In this document: one piece after another, positions 26,376 to 35,829 of the stretch | Position numbering within the stretch: position 1 is the stretch's first letter | Layout: each line of letters begins with the position of its first letter | Assembly (NCBI RefSeq): GCF_000633635.1 | Contig: NZ_AYPQ01000004.1 | Span: 86-64,085, forward strand | Direction: 5' to 3' | DNA: 64,000 nt | Source of the DNA: Enterococcus crotali | GTDB taxonomy: Bacteria; Bacillota; Bacilli; Lactobacillales; Enterococcaceae | Notes under the pieces: generated by a model | Seen by the model: the letters and a program-made list of their open reading frames with translations, nothing else | Told to the model about the DNA's origin: nothing | Databases searched by the model: none | Made by a program: the position numbers and the translations under genes

Positions 26376-27485
26376 TTAAAATATTCTGTATGCAATTTTT
26401 TCAAATCTATTATTGATTGGACGAATAATATCTCCTTCTTCATAGTATCTAAACGATTTATTATTATCCGCGAAATCTTCTAAATATTTTGCTTTAGTAT
26501 TCGGTTCTTGACATAAAAATTCCAAAGTCATTTGTTTTTCATAACTTAGATGATAATTTTCTAGCTCACTTAGATCATTAAATAATAGATGATCAAAGGT
26601 TAATTTTAATAAATTAAAGTTTTTAGTCTGATAAATTAAATTCCACATATGACAACCATCTAGTCTAGGAGTAATTTCTATAATGTAAGGTTCTTCTTGC
26701 TCAACTTTCATCTGAGCGTACACTGGTCCATTGATTATACCCATTTTGCTAGCTGACATTTGAAGTAGTCTGGCTGTTTTTTCAAAAATCTCATCTGAGA
26801 AATGTGCTGGTAAAATATGTTTATGGATCAAGCCTTCAAACTTTTGCCACGTTACTCTGTCAGAAACCTCACATACCTTTAAAACGCCATTGACTAGGTA
26901 ACCATTAACTGATATTTCTGGTCCATCAACATATTTTTCAATTATCACTAAATTAGATCTAGAATAGCTTTTGGTATTTTCAAATTCTTGTAACAGCTGT
27001 TGATGGCTGTTTATCTTAATTACACCTCTTTGACCTTGAGAGTCAGCTGGTTTTAAAAATATTGGATATTCACCAAATATCTGAAATTCAAAATCTTCAA
27101 CATTACTCAAAGCTTGAAATTTAATATTTCCTTTAAAACCCTCACCTAGAAATGATCTCATCAAATCCTTTTTATTACATCTTTGAGCAACCTCACTTGA
27201 AATAAAATGTGGTAACCCTGTTAGTTCACTCACTTTAGAAACTACTGGCATAGCAATATCTGAACCAACTGAATAGATAAGATTGATGTTATTCTCCTTT
27301 ACATAGTGAATGACCTCATCTATATTGATAATATTAATCTCTGTAAAAACATCAGCTTCCATACTACCAATGCCGTCATTTTTCATGGCAATAGCATGAA
27401 CTTCTACGTCTTGATAGGTTTCTTTTATGAATTTAATTGCATCATATTGAACAGCGGCAACGCCTAATACTAACACTTTCATCAT
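26376..27485 (-). CDS. ATP-grasp ligase of the polysaccharide locus
   Basis: A ~369-residue ATP-grasp enzyme. After an N-terminal Rossmann-like preATP domain (MKVLVLGVAAVQYDAI) come the ATP-binding blocks FLKPADSQGQRGV, VIIEKYVDGPEISVNGY and the Mg2+ ligand block YIIEITPRLDGCHMWNL. Such enzymes join a carboxylate to an amine or thiol through an acyl-phosphate. Between an aminotransferase and an epimerase gene, the likely job is acylating an amino sugar with an amino acid or another carboxylate; this is inference. Start at ATG 27485, with GGAGGGAG 8 nt upstream. Confidence 0.8.
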   Translation of the reverse strand: MMKVLVLGVAAVQYDAIKFIKETYQDVEVHAIAMKNDGIGSMEADVFTEINIINIDEVIHYVKENNINLIYSVGSDIAMPVVSKVSELTGLPHFISSEVAQRCNKKDLMRSFLGEGFKGNIKFQALSNVEDFEFQIFGEYPIFLKPADSQGQRGVIKINSHQQLLQEFENTKSYSRSNLVIIEKYVDGPEISVNGYLVNGVLKVCEVSDRVTWQKFEGLIHKHILPAHFSDEIFEKTARLLQMSASKMGIINGPVYAQMKVEQEEPYIIEITPRLDGCHMWNLIYQTKNFNLLKLTFDHLLFNDLSELENYHLSYEKQMTLEFLCQEPNTKAKYLEDFADNNKSFRYYEEGDIIRPINNRFEKIAYRIF

Positions 27486-27489
27486 TACT

Positions 27490-28695
27490 TTAGCTCCCTC
27501 CAATACTACTAATTAGTTTTTCAGCTACATAAACAATATCATTCTCCGTCATTTTCGTATTCAGCGGTAAGGTAATCTCCGTTCGATACATGTTGTAAGC
27601 ATTAGGATAATCAGTCATTTTGAAACCCATTTTCTTATATGCTGTTAACAAAGGTAACGGCTTATAGTGAACATTTGTGGCGATTCCTTTTTCAGCCATC
27701 TCCATGATAATTTGATTTCTTTTTTGTTCGTCCGAATCCCTTATACCGATTAAAAATAAATGACCACTTGATGTATATTTTTCAGTGTAATGTGATAACA
27801 TAGTTACCTGATTTACTTCTTTTAAAGATGATTCATATAACTCAATCAACGTTTTCCTTTTAGATAATAATTTAGGATATCTTTCCAATTGAATTAAGCC
27901 CAAAGCCGCTTGTATATCCGTCATATTACATTTAAAAGCAGGCTCTACGATATCATATTCCCATGAACCTAACTTATTTTTAGCAAGAGCATCTTTTGTT
28001 TGTCCATGTAGCGATAATGTATTCATCGTTCGGTAAATCAACTCATCTGCTTTTTGGTCAAGAGATTTCCAAGTCAAAGCACCACCTTCAGCAGTTGTCA
28101 GATTTTTTACTGCATGAAAAGAAAAGCTAGTAAAATCAGCAATAGTACCTGATTGTCTCCCTTTGTATGTTGCTCCGAAAGAATGTGCTCCATCAGCAAG
28201 AATAATTATCCGATCATACATAGCTTGAATATCATTATTAGACGAAAATAATTTTTTCTTATCTTCAACTAATTTAAATAATCTATCATAGTCGCACATT
28301 ACTCCAGCTATATCAACTGGTATAATTACTTTTGTTCTTGGAGTAATAGCTTTTTCCAGAGCATCTATAGATAGATGATAGCTGTCATTTTCAGTATCAA
28401 CCAAAACTATTTTTGCCCCTACATGAGCAATCACACTTGCTGATGCTGTGTAGGTGTATGAAGAAGTTATCACCTCATCGCCTGGTCCAACGCCTAACAA
28501 CCTCAAACACATCTCCATACAAGCAGTAGCTGAATTCATACAGATAGTTTTTTCAGTCCCACAATACTCAGAAATTTTTTTTTCAAATTCTTTTGTTTTA
28601 GGTCCTGTTGTAATCCATCCAGATTTAAGAACTTCCACAACACTTTTTATTTCTCTATCAGTAATATCCGGTGGTGAAAATGGTATATTTCTCAT
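27490..28695 (-). CDS. DegT/DnrJ/EryC1 family sugar aminotransferase
   Basis: A 401-residue PLP enzyme that aminates a keto-sugar nucleotide, usually at C4 after a 4,6-dehydratase. Family blocks are IPFSPPDITDREI, EVITSSYTYTASASVIAH, ADGAHSFGATYKGR and SFHAVKNLTTAEGGAL, which holds the PLP Lys. It also has a C-terminal HLFLIGI and NVHYKPL. It begins 12 bp after the dehydratase stop and ends 5 bp before the ATP-grasp gene. The pairing suggests a UDP-4-amino-4,6-dideoxy-N-acetylhexosamine product. Confidence 0.93.
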   Translation of the reverse strand: MRNIPFSPPDITDREIKSVVEVLKSGWITTGPKTKEFEKKISEYCGTEKTICMNSATACMEMCLRLLGVGPGDEVITSSYTYTASASVIAHVGAKIVLVDTENDSYHLSIDALEKAITPRTKVIIPVDIAGVMCDYDRLFKLVEDKKKLFSSNNDIQAMYDRIIILADGAHSFGATYKGRQSGTIADFTSFSFHAVKNLTTAEGGALTWKSLDQKADELIYRTMNTLSLHGQTKDALAKNKLGSWEYDIVEPAFKCNMTDIQAALGLIQLERYPKLLSKRKTLIELYESSLKEVNQVTMLSHYTEKYTSSGHLFLIGIRDSDEQKRNQIIMEMAEKGIATNVHYKPLPLLTAYKKMGFKMTDYPNAYNMYRTEITLPLNTKMTENDIVYVAEKLISSIGGS

Positions 28696-28706
28696 AATAT
28701 CTCCTT

Positions 28707-30514
28707 TTATTTACTTGATTCATTCGCAAACTTTATCACTTCTTTTGCTGTAAGCTGTTCATCCAGTGACAAACTATTAACAAATGATACTACCTTTTCA
28801 AATTCAAACCCTTTAACATTTCCAAGAAATATCTTATCAAATACCTGTTCAGAATTTTTTTCCTTACTTACCAACAACTCTTCATACAATTTTTCACCTG
28901 GACGAATGCCCGTTTCTATAATGTCGATTTGATCTTCCCTAAAACCACTTAGCTTAATCATGTTCTTTGCTAAGTCATAGATTTTTACAGGCTCACCCAT
29001 ATCCAAGATAAACATTTCGCCACCTCGAGCTAATGCGCCAGCTTGAATCACTAAGCGACTAGCTTCTGGTATTGTCATAAAGTAGCGAGTCATTCGAAAA
29101 TCTGTCACAGTAATAGGACCACCTGCTCTGATTTGTTCTTCAAAAACAGGTATTACGCTCCCTCGGCTTCCTAAGACATTGCCGAACCTTACTGCACAAA
29201 ATTTTGTATGTCCGCCATCATTAAGACCTGTTACAATCATTTCAGCTATTCGTTTGGTTGCTCCCATCACATTTGGTGGATTCACAGCTTTATCTGTAGA
29301 AATCATTACAAAATTTTTCACACCATATTCTTTAGCCGCTTCAGCAACGTTCTTAGTACCAAAAACATTATTTTTAACCGCTTCTGCAGGGTTTTCTTCC
29401 ATCAAAGGAACATGTTTATGCGCAGCAGCATGATAAATCGTTTCTGGTCGATATTTTTCGATAACCTGAAACATTTTTTTTCTATCTTGGATGTCTGCAA
29501 TAATAGGTATGATCTCAGTATCTTGTGCACAAAAAATACGTCTTAGCTCTCTTTCAATAAGATAAATAGAGTTTTCGCCATGGCCTAATATCAATAACTG
29601 TTTTGGGGAAAACTTCATTATCTGACGGCAAATTTCTGAACCAATAGAACCTCCTGCACCAGTAACTAAAATTATCTTTTCTGTTAATTGATCCGTTAAT
29701 TGAATCATGTCCAATTGAACTTCTTCACGCCCTAACAAATCAACAACATCTATTTTTTCAATCTTGAAATTGTAATGTTTCCTGAAGCAACCTCTTCTAA
29801 TGCAGGCATGGAATTTATAGGTATTCCTAATGGGGTAATTATCTCCAAAATTCGTTGTAACTCTTTTGGCTGGAGGGATGGAATCGCAACTGTTATCATT
29901 TCAATTTTATGACTCTTAACAATATTTGAAATTTCATCAACTGTCCCTAATACGCGAACACCCCCAAGGTATGTATGAAACTTATCTTGGGCATCATCAA
30001 TAAAACCAACAACGTCAATATCGCCATTCGTTGTAGAGTTAACTAAACTATTTAATAATATCCTGCCAGCTTCACCAGCTCCAATAATCAAGGTTTTCTT
30101 TGCAGCAGAACTTGATGAACCTTTTTTATTCCGGTATTCAATAATCAACCGCCAACTTAAACGGCTCGAAATAATGAAAAAAGTTGTGACTAAATACGAC
30201 AGTAAAATAAACCGCCGACCGTAAAAAGCATCTGTTATCGATAAAATAATAAACTCAATTATAGCTGCCATGCTGGTTGCTCCAAAAATAGCACTCATCT
30301 CGCTGATGTTTGTATAGCGATTAATACGAGTAAATACTTTCAATGCAAACCCGATCAGGATATACAATCCCAGCTGCATAATAATTGCTTTAATTAAAAA
30401 AGAATATGTAATTTCAACATATGGTAATAAGTATGAATAAGAAAATGCATTTGCTAATATAATTATTAATGAATCTACCAACAGTAAAACCAACACTTTT
30501 GTCTTTCTTGACAT
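28707..30514 (-). pseudogene. CapD/PglF-like membrane UDP-sugar 4,6-dehydratase, one-base frameshift
   Basis: Two adjacent frames make one FlaA1/CapD-type enzyme. The first (30514 to 29750) gives four N-terminal membrane helices and a Rossmann domain with IIGAGEAGRILL, ending ISRLKK-stop. The second continues IDVVDLLGREEVQLDM, then the SDR domain with VTGAGGSIGSEI, HAAAHKHVPLME, MISTDKAVNPPNVMGATKR (catalytic region) and the GIRPGEKLYEELL tail. Adding one A to the six-A run (plus 29753-29758) restores a 602-residue protein, the usual size. It would convert UDP-GlcNAc to the 4-keto-6-deoxy sugar. Probably a sequencing error, because all surrounding genes are intact. Confidence 0.9.
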
Positions 30515-30533
30515 TTTTACAACCCACTCTTTC

Positions 30534-31298
30534 TTATAAAAAACCAAATCTTTTCATTTTAATCTCCTTGTATTCAGGTATTCGCACATCATCCCCATTT
30601 AAAATATCTTTAGCCATTTGCTGCATCGCTAAAACATGCTCTGTTCCCATATCTTTAGCAATAGCATCATAAGCTTTTTTCATAAAAAAACCACGCTTCT
30701 CAATATTATGAGCATCTGAAGCCATCATATATATCATGTTGTTGGCAACCATTTGCTTTGCAGTTCGCTCAATTTGTCGCCCAAAGACACCAACATAGCT
30801 TGGAGCTGTTAATTGAGTCAAAACCCCCATATCTAAAAACGGTAATAGTTTGTTCGGATCTTCAATAAACTTACTGTTTCTTTCCGGGTGAACGATTACC
30901 GGCGTATGCCCTGCTTTTAATAGTTCAAAAAATAGGTGCTCTGTATACGCCGGAATATCATTGGTTGGAAATTCAATCAAAATATAACGATTATCCAGAT
31001 CCGTAAATAAAATAGACTCTTGTTGAATCTGCTCTATTAAATCACCACTGATCCTCACCTCTTGACCTTCAAACAAGGTAAGCGGTATGCTTCGGGAATC
31101 TAATTCTTTCTGTAAGGCAGCCACATGAGTAATTACCTGACTGGCAGGATTATCATATTTACCATTATTATGATGAGGTGTACAGAGAATATGAGTAATT
31201 CCTTGCTTAACAGCCATTCTAGCCATATCAAGTGAATCATCAATCGTTTTAGCTCCATCATCAATCCCTGGTAATATATGGCAATGTAGGTCAATCAT
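30534..31298 (-). CDS. CpsB/Wzb-type tyrosine-protein phosphatase (PHP family)
   Basis: A 254-residue Mn-dependent phosphatase of the Gram-positive CpsB group. It starts MIDLHCHILPGIDDGAKT (metal-binding HxH and D), followed by CTPHHNNGKYDNP, VIVHPERN and ASDAHN. It dephosphorylates the cognate CpsD kinase encoded immediately upstream. It sits between the kinase gene (26 bp) and the dehydratase, as in streptococcal and lactobacillal capsule loci. Confidence 0.93.
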   Translation of the reverse strand: MIDLHCHILPGIDDGAKTIDDSLDMARMAVKQGITHILCTPHHNNGKYDNPASQVITHVAALQKELDSRSIPLTLFEGQEVRISGDLIEQIQQESILFTDLDNRYILIEFPTNDIPAYTEHLFFELLKAGHTPVIVHPERNSKFIEDPNKLLPFLDMGVLTQLTAPSYVGVFGRQIERTAKQMVANNMIYMMASDAHNIEKRGFFMKKAYDAIAKDMGTEHVLAMQQMAKDILNGDDVRIPEYKEIKMKRFGFL

Positions 31299-31323
31299 TG
31301 GCTATTTTCCTTCCTAGTTGTTA

Positions 31324-32025
31324 TTATGAACCGTAGTAATACCCTTGGTCCGATATATTTTTCGAGCCGTTATAGACAACTCCTAAGATATTTGCGTCGA
31401 CCATCTCCAATAGACTTTTTGCTTTCAATAGAGAGTCTCTTTTTGAAACATTTTCGCGAACAACTAAAATCGCCCCATCTGTTTTTGATGATACGATTTG
31501 TGCATCCGTCACTGCTACAACTGGCGGCATATCAAAGATCACTAAGTCATATTGCTGCTTTAATTCTAAGATCAATTCTTTCATTCTTCTAGAATCCAGC
31601 AACTCTGACGGATTGGGTGGTTTAGGTCCACTTGTCATCACGAATAAATTATCAACACCAGAAGACTGAACAACCTGATGCAACATTGTCTCACGACTTC
31701 CTAACAAAGTACTTAGCCCACGGATATTATCCAATGCAAACGTTTTGGCGACTGTAGGTTTACGCATGTCTGCATCGACGAGCAATACTCGCTTGCCTGA
31801 ATTTGCAAATACAATGGCTAAATTTGCAGAAGTAGTCGATTTCCCTTCACTTGGACCAGAAGACGTAATTACTAATGTTTTTAAATCTCTATCTACCATT
31901 GCATATTGAATATTTGTCCGAATCGTTCGATATTGTTCTGAGATAGGTGAAGATTTATCAGCCAGTGTAATCAAACTAACTGCTTTTGTTTTTTGTTTTT
32001 TTTGAACTCTTCCTTTATTTGTCAT
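31324..32025 (-). CDS. CpsD/Wze-type bacterial tyrosine kinase
   Basis: A 233-residue BY-kinase catalytic subunit. It has Walker A (SSGPSEGKSTTSANLA), Walker A' (VLLVDADMRKP) and Walker B (LVIFDMPPV). The C-terminus GYYYGS carries a short Tyr cluster for autophosphorylation, fewer than in many CpsD proteins. It needs the adjacent CpsC-like membrane protein for activation. With CpsB/CpsC it controls polymer length and export. Confidence 0.93.
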   Translation of the reverse strand: MTNKGRVQKKQKTKAVSLITLADKSSPISEQYRTIRTNIQYAMVDRDLKTLVITSSGPSEGKSTTSANLAIVFANSGKRVLLVDADMRKPTVAKTFALDNIRGLSTLLGSRETMLHQVVQSSGVDNLFVMTSGPKPPNPSELLDSRRMKELILELKQQYDLVIFDMPPVVAVTDAQIVSSKTDGAILVVRENVSKRDSLLKAKSLLEMVDANILGVVYNGSKNISDQGYYYGS

Positions 32026-32036
32026 TCTATGCTCCT

Positions 32037-32870
32037 TTAAACTCGTGGTCGACTTCTACGCGCTGGTGTAGAAGCATCTGACTGAGTATTCTCTTTTGGT
32101 GTCGCTCTTGATATTTCTTTATTATGATTTTGTGAATGAGCAGGAGACGCTGATGGCATCGAGGGCGTATGAATCACTTTGGCATTCAATTCCTTCGCTG
32201 TCATGTTAGGGACAACCCCTAGTATTGTAAAACCAAGCTCTTCTTCCACAAAGCTGTCATCTTTGATTGTTTTGTCGAATAACTCTAAAATAAAGGCTAC
32301 AGCTATACCGAACATCACACCTAAAGCCAAACCAATCATTAAATTCAATTTATCATTTGGCGAGACTGGATTCACATTTGCAGTAGCTGCCGATATAATT
32401 GTGATCTTGTCTACATTCAGCATGTCTTTAGCTTGTTCCTGAAAGACTAATGCCGTCTGATTGGCTACATTTTGTGCCACAACTGGATCTGTTACTTTTG
32501 AAACGATCGAAAACATTTGTGAATTTTGTGATTGATTCACTGAAATACTTGCTCCTAAAGATTCAACAGATAAATCATTGTCATGCTCTGTTTTCATCCG
32601 TTGTTGTACTTCAGTCATTACCGTATCACTTTTGATCAAATCTTTATAGGTATTGATCATTTGCAGATTTCCGTTAATATCATTAACGTTCGTTGTTTCA
32701 TTTTGCGGTAATCGAACGATTAATTGTGCTTGAGAACTGTATTTAGGAGTAATCACAAAGTAAGTTAATATCCCTGCAACACCTATACCTAAAAACATAC
32801 TAACAATAATTAAACCCACACGTTTTTTTAATACTCCGATTAATTCCTGTAAACTGATTGTCTCTTCCAT
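32037..32870 (-). CDS. CpsC/Wzz-type chain-length determinant, kinase activator
   Basis: A ~277-residue protein with two membrane helices (residues ~18-40 and ~175-200) and an extracellular Wzz domain between them (KYSSQAQLIVRLPQ ... GASISVNQSQNSQMFSIVS). The second helix is preceded by VNPVSPNDK, the usual Pro-rich motif. A C-terminal cytoplasmic tail of ~60 residues is rich in Ser/Pro/Arg and ends RRSRPRV, longer than usual. The ATG at 32870 follows GGAGGAAAAA; an in-frame start at 32897 would lie before the predicted transcription start. It is the first gene after the operon promoter. Confidence 0.9.
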   Translation of the reverse strand: MEETISLQELIGVLKKRVGLIIVSMFLGIGVAGILTYFVITPKYSSQAQLIVRLPQNETTNVNDINGNLQMINTYKDLIKSDTVMTEVQQRMKTEHDNDLSVESLGASISVNQSQNSQMFSIVSKVTDPVVAQNVANQTALVFQEQAKDMLNVDKITIISAATANVNPVSPNDKLNLMIGLALGVMFGIAVAFILELFDKTIKDDSFVEEELGFTILGVVPNMTAKELNAKVIHTPSMPSASPAHSQNHNKEISRATPKENTQSDASTPARRSRPRV

Positions 32871-32900
32871 TTTTTCCTCCATTTTAACTACACACAAATA

Positions 32901-32929
32901 ATTATAGGTTCTTGATGAACCAAGTACAA
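32901..32929 (-). promoter_or_regulatory. Promoter of the polysaccharide operon
   Basis: Minus strand TTGTAC (32929-32924), 17-bp spacer, TATAAT (32906-32901). The spacer holds the dyad GGTTC-ATCAA-GAACC. The predicted start is ~25 bp before the CpsC-like gene's ATG. Confidence 0.7.
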
Positions 32930-33025
32930 GGCTATTTATGAAGAATACTCTCTCAATTATTTAAACAATTACTGAAATAATTGATAGAATATGTTCTGAC
33001 TATTAAAAACAGTTTGTAATCTATA

Positions 33026-33859
33026 TTATTCATTTGGCAGAATTTCTTCTTGATTATTTACGACTTCATTACCGAATAATTGCTTTTCCAAAAGCTTATC
33101 AATAACATCCAAACGATCAGACAACTCTTTTTTCAACGTCTCATTTTTGATTTGATCTAATTGATTGAAAACAAGAATAATATTTTCTAGTGTTGCCTCA
33201 CCTGTCAATGTTTCTCCTTCAGCCATCCCATTGATTGTTTGTTTTAACTCTGTATATTCTTTCGCTTGCGTAGTCATTTCATCTAAAAGCGCTAGTATAG
33301 CTTTACTCCATGCACTTTCAGTCTCAGTAATTTTATTGCGTATCTGTGAAATACCCTCAACCGTTGCTTTTTCATTTATGACAATATCTACAGGCTCCGC
33401 AGCCCAGTCAGTCGGGGCTTGGACAAGTAATGCAGTTACTTGTTTTTGGATGTCTCTTTTATTTTTGATATCATCTATTTTGGTCAGTAATAGTTGTTTT
33501 CCTTCAGTTACTTCTGAGGTATCTGTAGAAAGATCTTTATTTTCCAAACCAAAATCTGCTGCCTCTGTTCTTAATGTAATGCTATCCCTTTCGAGATTAT
33601 TTAATTTTTCTACTTCTAAAGGCTCTATCAGAAACTCTTCTTGATCATTTTGATATAATTCAAGTATTTGTTTATTCAGCCGTTTGATCTTTATAGCCTC
33701 ATTCTTTATTGTCGCTGCTGCGTACTCAATTTTTCGTTGTTGCTCCTGGCTAGCTTTAGTTTGTAATCCTAAAAAACAAATACCAACTGAGCCGCAGATA
33801 ACAATTATGTAAATCACCTTTTTTATTCCATTACTACCAAACCAATCACTTTTTACCAC
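33026..33859 (-). CDS. Membrane-anchored coiled-coil protein of unknown function
   Basis: A 277-residue protein with one N-terminal membrane helix (VIYIIVICGSVGICFLGLQ, about residues 15-33) and a long, charged, largely helical extracellular part likely to form coiled coils (repeated E/K/L/I heptad-like pattern). I recognise no domain. Start GTG at 33859, with AAGGAGTGTAAAA upstream; that 13-bp ribosome-site segment is present twice in tandem. It lies just upstream of the polysaccharide operon promoter on the same strand, so it may be an accessory surface protein, but this is only context. Confidence 0.7.
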   Translation of the reverse strand: MVKSDWFGSNGIKKVIYIIVICGSVGICFLGLQTKASQEQQRKIEYAAATIKNEAIKIKRLNKQILELYQNDQEEFLIEPLEVEKLNNLERDSITLRTEAADFGLENKDLSTDTSEVTEGKQLLLTKIDDIKNKRDIQKQVTALLVQAPTDWAAEPVDIVINEKATVEGISQIRNKITETESAWSKAILALLDEMTTQAKEYTELKQTINGMAEGETLTGEATLENIILVFNQLDQIKNETLKKELSDRLDVIDKLLEKQLFGNEVVNNQEEILPNE

Positions 33860-33950
33860 TTTTACACTCCTTTTTTACACTCCTTTTAAAATTACCTTGC
33901 TTTCACACTTGAAACTCTTAGATATACCACCACCTTGAGTCTTCTGATAG

Positions 33951-34925
33951 TTATTTCATAGATTCCATAAATGTTCTATAATCTGCTTGTTCTGTGGTTT
34001 CCCTGATACTTATTTTTTCAAAATCACCTACAACTAAGTCAGAAAGTGTGCCTGATAACTCATGTGTAATCGTTGCATTGCCTATCAGTTCCATCCAATA
34101 TCCATCTGAATCTTCTTCATGCACGACTGTTTTTACCATACCGCCTGTATTTTTAACAGTAATAGTTTCATTAAATTCACCCTCGTTCAACAACACATGC
34201 ATTAAACTACTTGCACACATAGCTGTTCCGCAAGCACTGGTAAATCCAACACCACGTTCAAAAGTTCGCACAAATATTTGGTTTTTTTCCAATACTTCTA
34301 CGAAGCTGACGTTGACCCCGTCAGGAAACAGTGAATTATCACCATTTACATCAGTTGCAATTCGTTCAAATTCATCGCCAAAAAGTGTTTGATGATCCAC
34401 AAATGTAATCAGGTGCGGATTAGGAACCGCTACGACTGAAAACTTCAACTTGCTTGATAACTCTGGGATTATCTCATCGATGATCCTGTCATGCTTAGTA
34501 TTCATCGGGATTGCCGCTGCTTCAAAGCGAACAGGGGAAATTTCCACTTGATAGGTTTCTACCTTATCGGCTAATTTGAGCGCCCGTCGTACCTTAAGAT
34601 CAGCAAACATCGTTTCTACAGTAAAGGATTCCTCACCAGATTTTTCAGCTAAGTATCTAGCAACTGTGCGCAAGCCATTGCCACACATACTTGCTTCACT
34701 ACCTTCACTGTTGATCACACGCATCTTCGCAAGTGACTCACCTTTTACTACTTCTTCCACCAGCAAAAGACCATCTGCCCCGCCAAGTAAGCCGGAGCTT
34801 CTATCACATAAACGCGTTCGTAAATCATCGATTTCCTTATCTGTAAAGGGACGTTCTAATTGTGTTTCATCTATTAAAAAAAAATCATTTTCTGATCCAT
34901 GGACCTTCTGCATCATTATATTCAT
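33951..34925 (-). CDS. dapF: Diaminopimelate epimerase
   Basis: A 324-residue PLP-independent epimerase interconverting LL- and meso-diaminopimelate for lysine. The catalytic Cys pair is present: EASMCGNGLRTVARY and FTSACGTAMCASS. The N-terminal KVHGSENDFFLIDE and GVNVSFVEVL fit the longer Gram-positive/Listeria-type DapF. Start at ATG 34925 with GGGAG 7 nt upstream; an in-frame TTG two codons before is too close to the site. No other lysine genes are adjacent. Cell-wall type (Lys or DAP) cannot be read from this gene. Confidence 0.93.
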   Translation of the reverse strand: MNIMMQKVHGSENDFFLIDETQLERPFTDKEIDDLRTRLCDRSSGLLGGADGLLLVEEVVKGESLAKMRVINSEGSEASMCGNGLRTVARYLAEKSGEESFTVETMFADLKVRRALKLADKVETYQVEISPVRFEAAAIPMNTKHDRIIDEIIPELSSKLKFSVVAVPNPHLITFVDHQTLFGDEFERIATDVNGDNSLFPDGVNVSFVEVLEKNQIFVRTFERGVGFTSACGTAMCASSLMHVLLNEGEFNETITVKNTGGMVKTVVHEEDSDGYWMELIGNATITHELSGTLSDLVVGDFEKISIRETTEQADYRTFMESMK

Positions 34926-34986
34926 GCTCAAACTCCCTATTCTTTTCTAATTTTTTTCTATCCCTAACTATTAGTATGCCACAAAC

Positions 34987-35027
34987 AAAAAGAGGAAAAC
35001 AGTGTAATTTACTGTTTTCCTCAAAAA
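34987..35027 (-). terminator. sodA terminator
   Basis: Perfect 12-bp stem GAGGAAAACAGT / ACTGTTTTCCTC (34992-35003 and 35011-35022), then TTTTTG on the minus strand. Confidence 0.9.
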
Positions 35028-35053
35028 GTTATAAAATTTAATCAATTTTCAGC

Positions 35054-35662
35054 TTATTTAGCTGCTGTAAAATGTTCGTTAACCTTATCCCAATTTACAA
35101 CATTCCAAAAAGCATCGATATATTCTGGGCGTACATTTTTGTAATTTAAGTAGTAAGCATGTTCCCATACATCTAAACCTAAAACAGGTGTTTTACCATC
35201 CATTAAAGGTGAATCTTGGTTAGGTGTTGATGTCACTTCTAACTTACCATTGTTTAAAACTAACCATGCCCAACCTGAACCGAAGCGGCCAGTTGCTGCT
35301 GTTTTAAATTTTTCTTTTAATTTATCAAAGCTACCAAAAGCCGCATCGATTGCGTCTTTGATCTCGCCTGTTGGCGCGCCGCCTGCATTAGGTGCCATGA
35401 TTTCCCAGAAGAATGAGTGGTTAGCATGTCCGCCACCATTATTACGTACTGCTGTACGAATATCTTCAGGAATACTGTCCATATCAGCAATTAATTCTTC
35501 TACTGATTTTGTTCCAAGTTCAGGGTGTTTGTCGATTGCTGCATTTAAGTTTGTCACATAAGTGTTATGGTGTTTGTCATGGTGTAGATGCATAGTTTCT
35601 ACATCAATATAAGGTTCTAATGCATCATAAGCATAAGGTAAATCTGGTAAAGTGTAAGTCAT
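35054..35662 (-). CDS. sodA: Superoxide dismutase (Mn/Fe family)
   Basis: A 202-residue cytoplasmic SOD converting superoxide to O2 and H2O2. Metal ligands are seen in [12 protein letters not shown] (His27), [11 protein letters not shown] (second His) and [10 protein letters not shown] (Asp and His). The GGHANHS and DSPLMDG contexts favour the Mn type. Start at ATG 35662, with GGAGGGATTTTTT upstream; a five-residue upstream extension is not supported. Monocistronic, divergent from the DUF1189 gene. Confidence 0.96.
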   Translation of the reverse strand: MTYTLPDLPYAYDALEPYIDVETMHLHHDKHHNTYVTNLNAAIDKHPELGTKSVEELIADMDSIPEDIRTAVRNNGGGHANHSFFWEIMAPNAGGAPTGEIKDAIDAAFGSFDKLKEKFKTAATGRFGSGWAWLVLNNGKLEVTSTPNQDSPLMDGKTPVLGLDVWEHAYYLNYKNVRPEYIDAFWNVVNWDKVNEHFTAAK

Positions 35663-35829
35663 AAAAAATCCCTCCATTATTTAAGTACAAATTTTCATAC
35701 AATTATAGGATAACAGATTTTATGGTAACCTTCAAAGTAATTGCTTACAAAATTTTAGCCAAACTTGTTTTTCCTTGCTAACTCCTTTAAAATGACGTGT
35801 GTACTCAATTTGAAGTCAGGAGAAAATTT

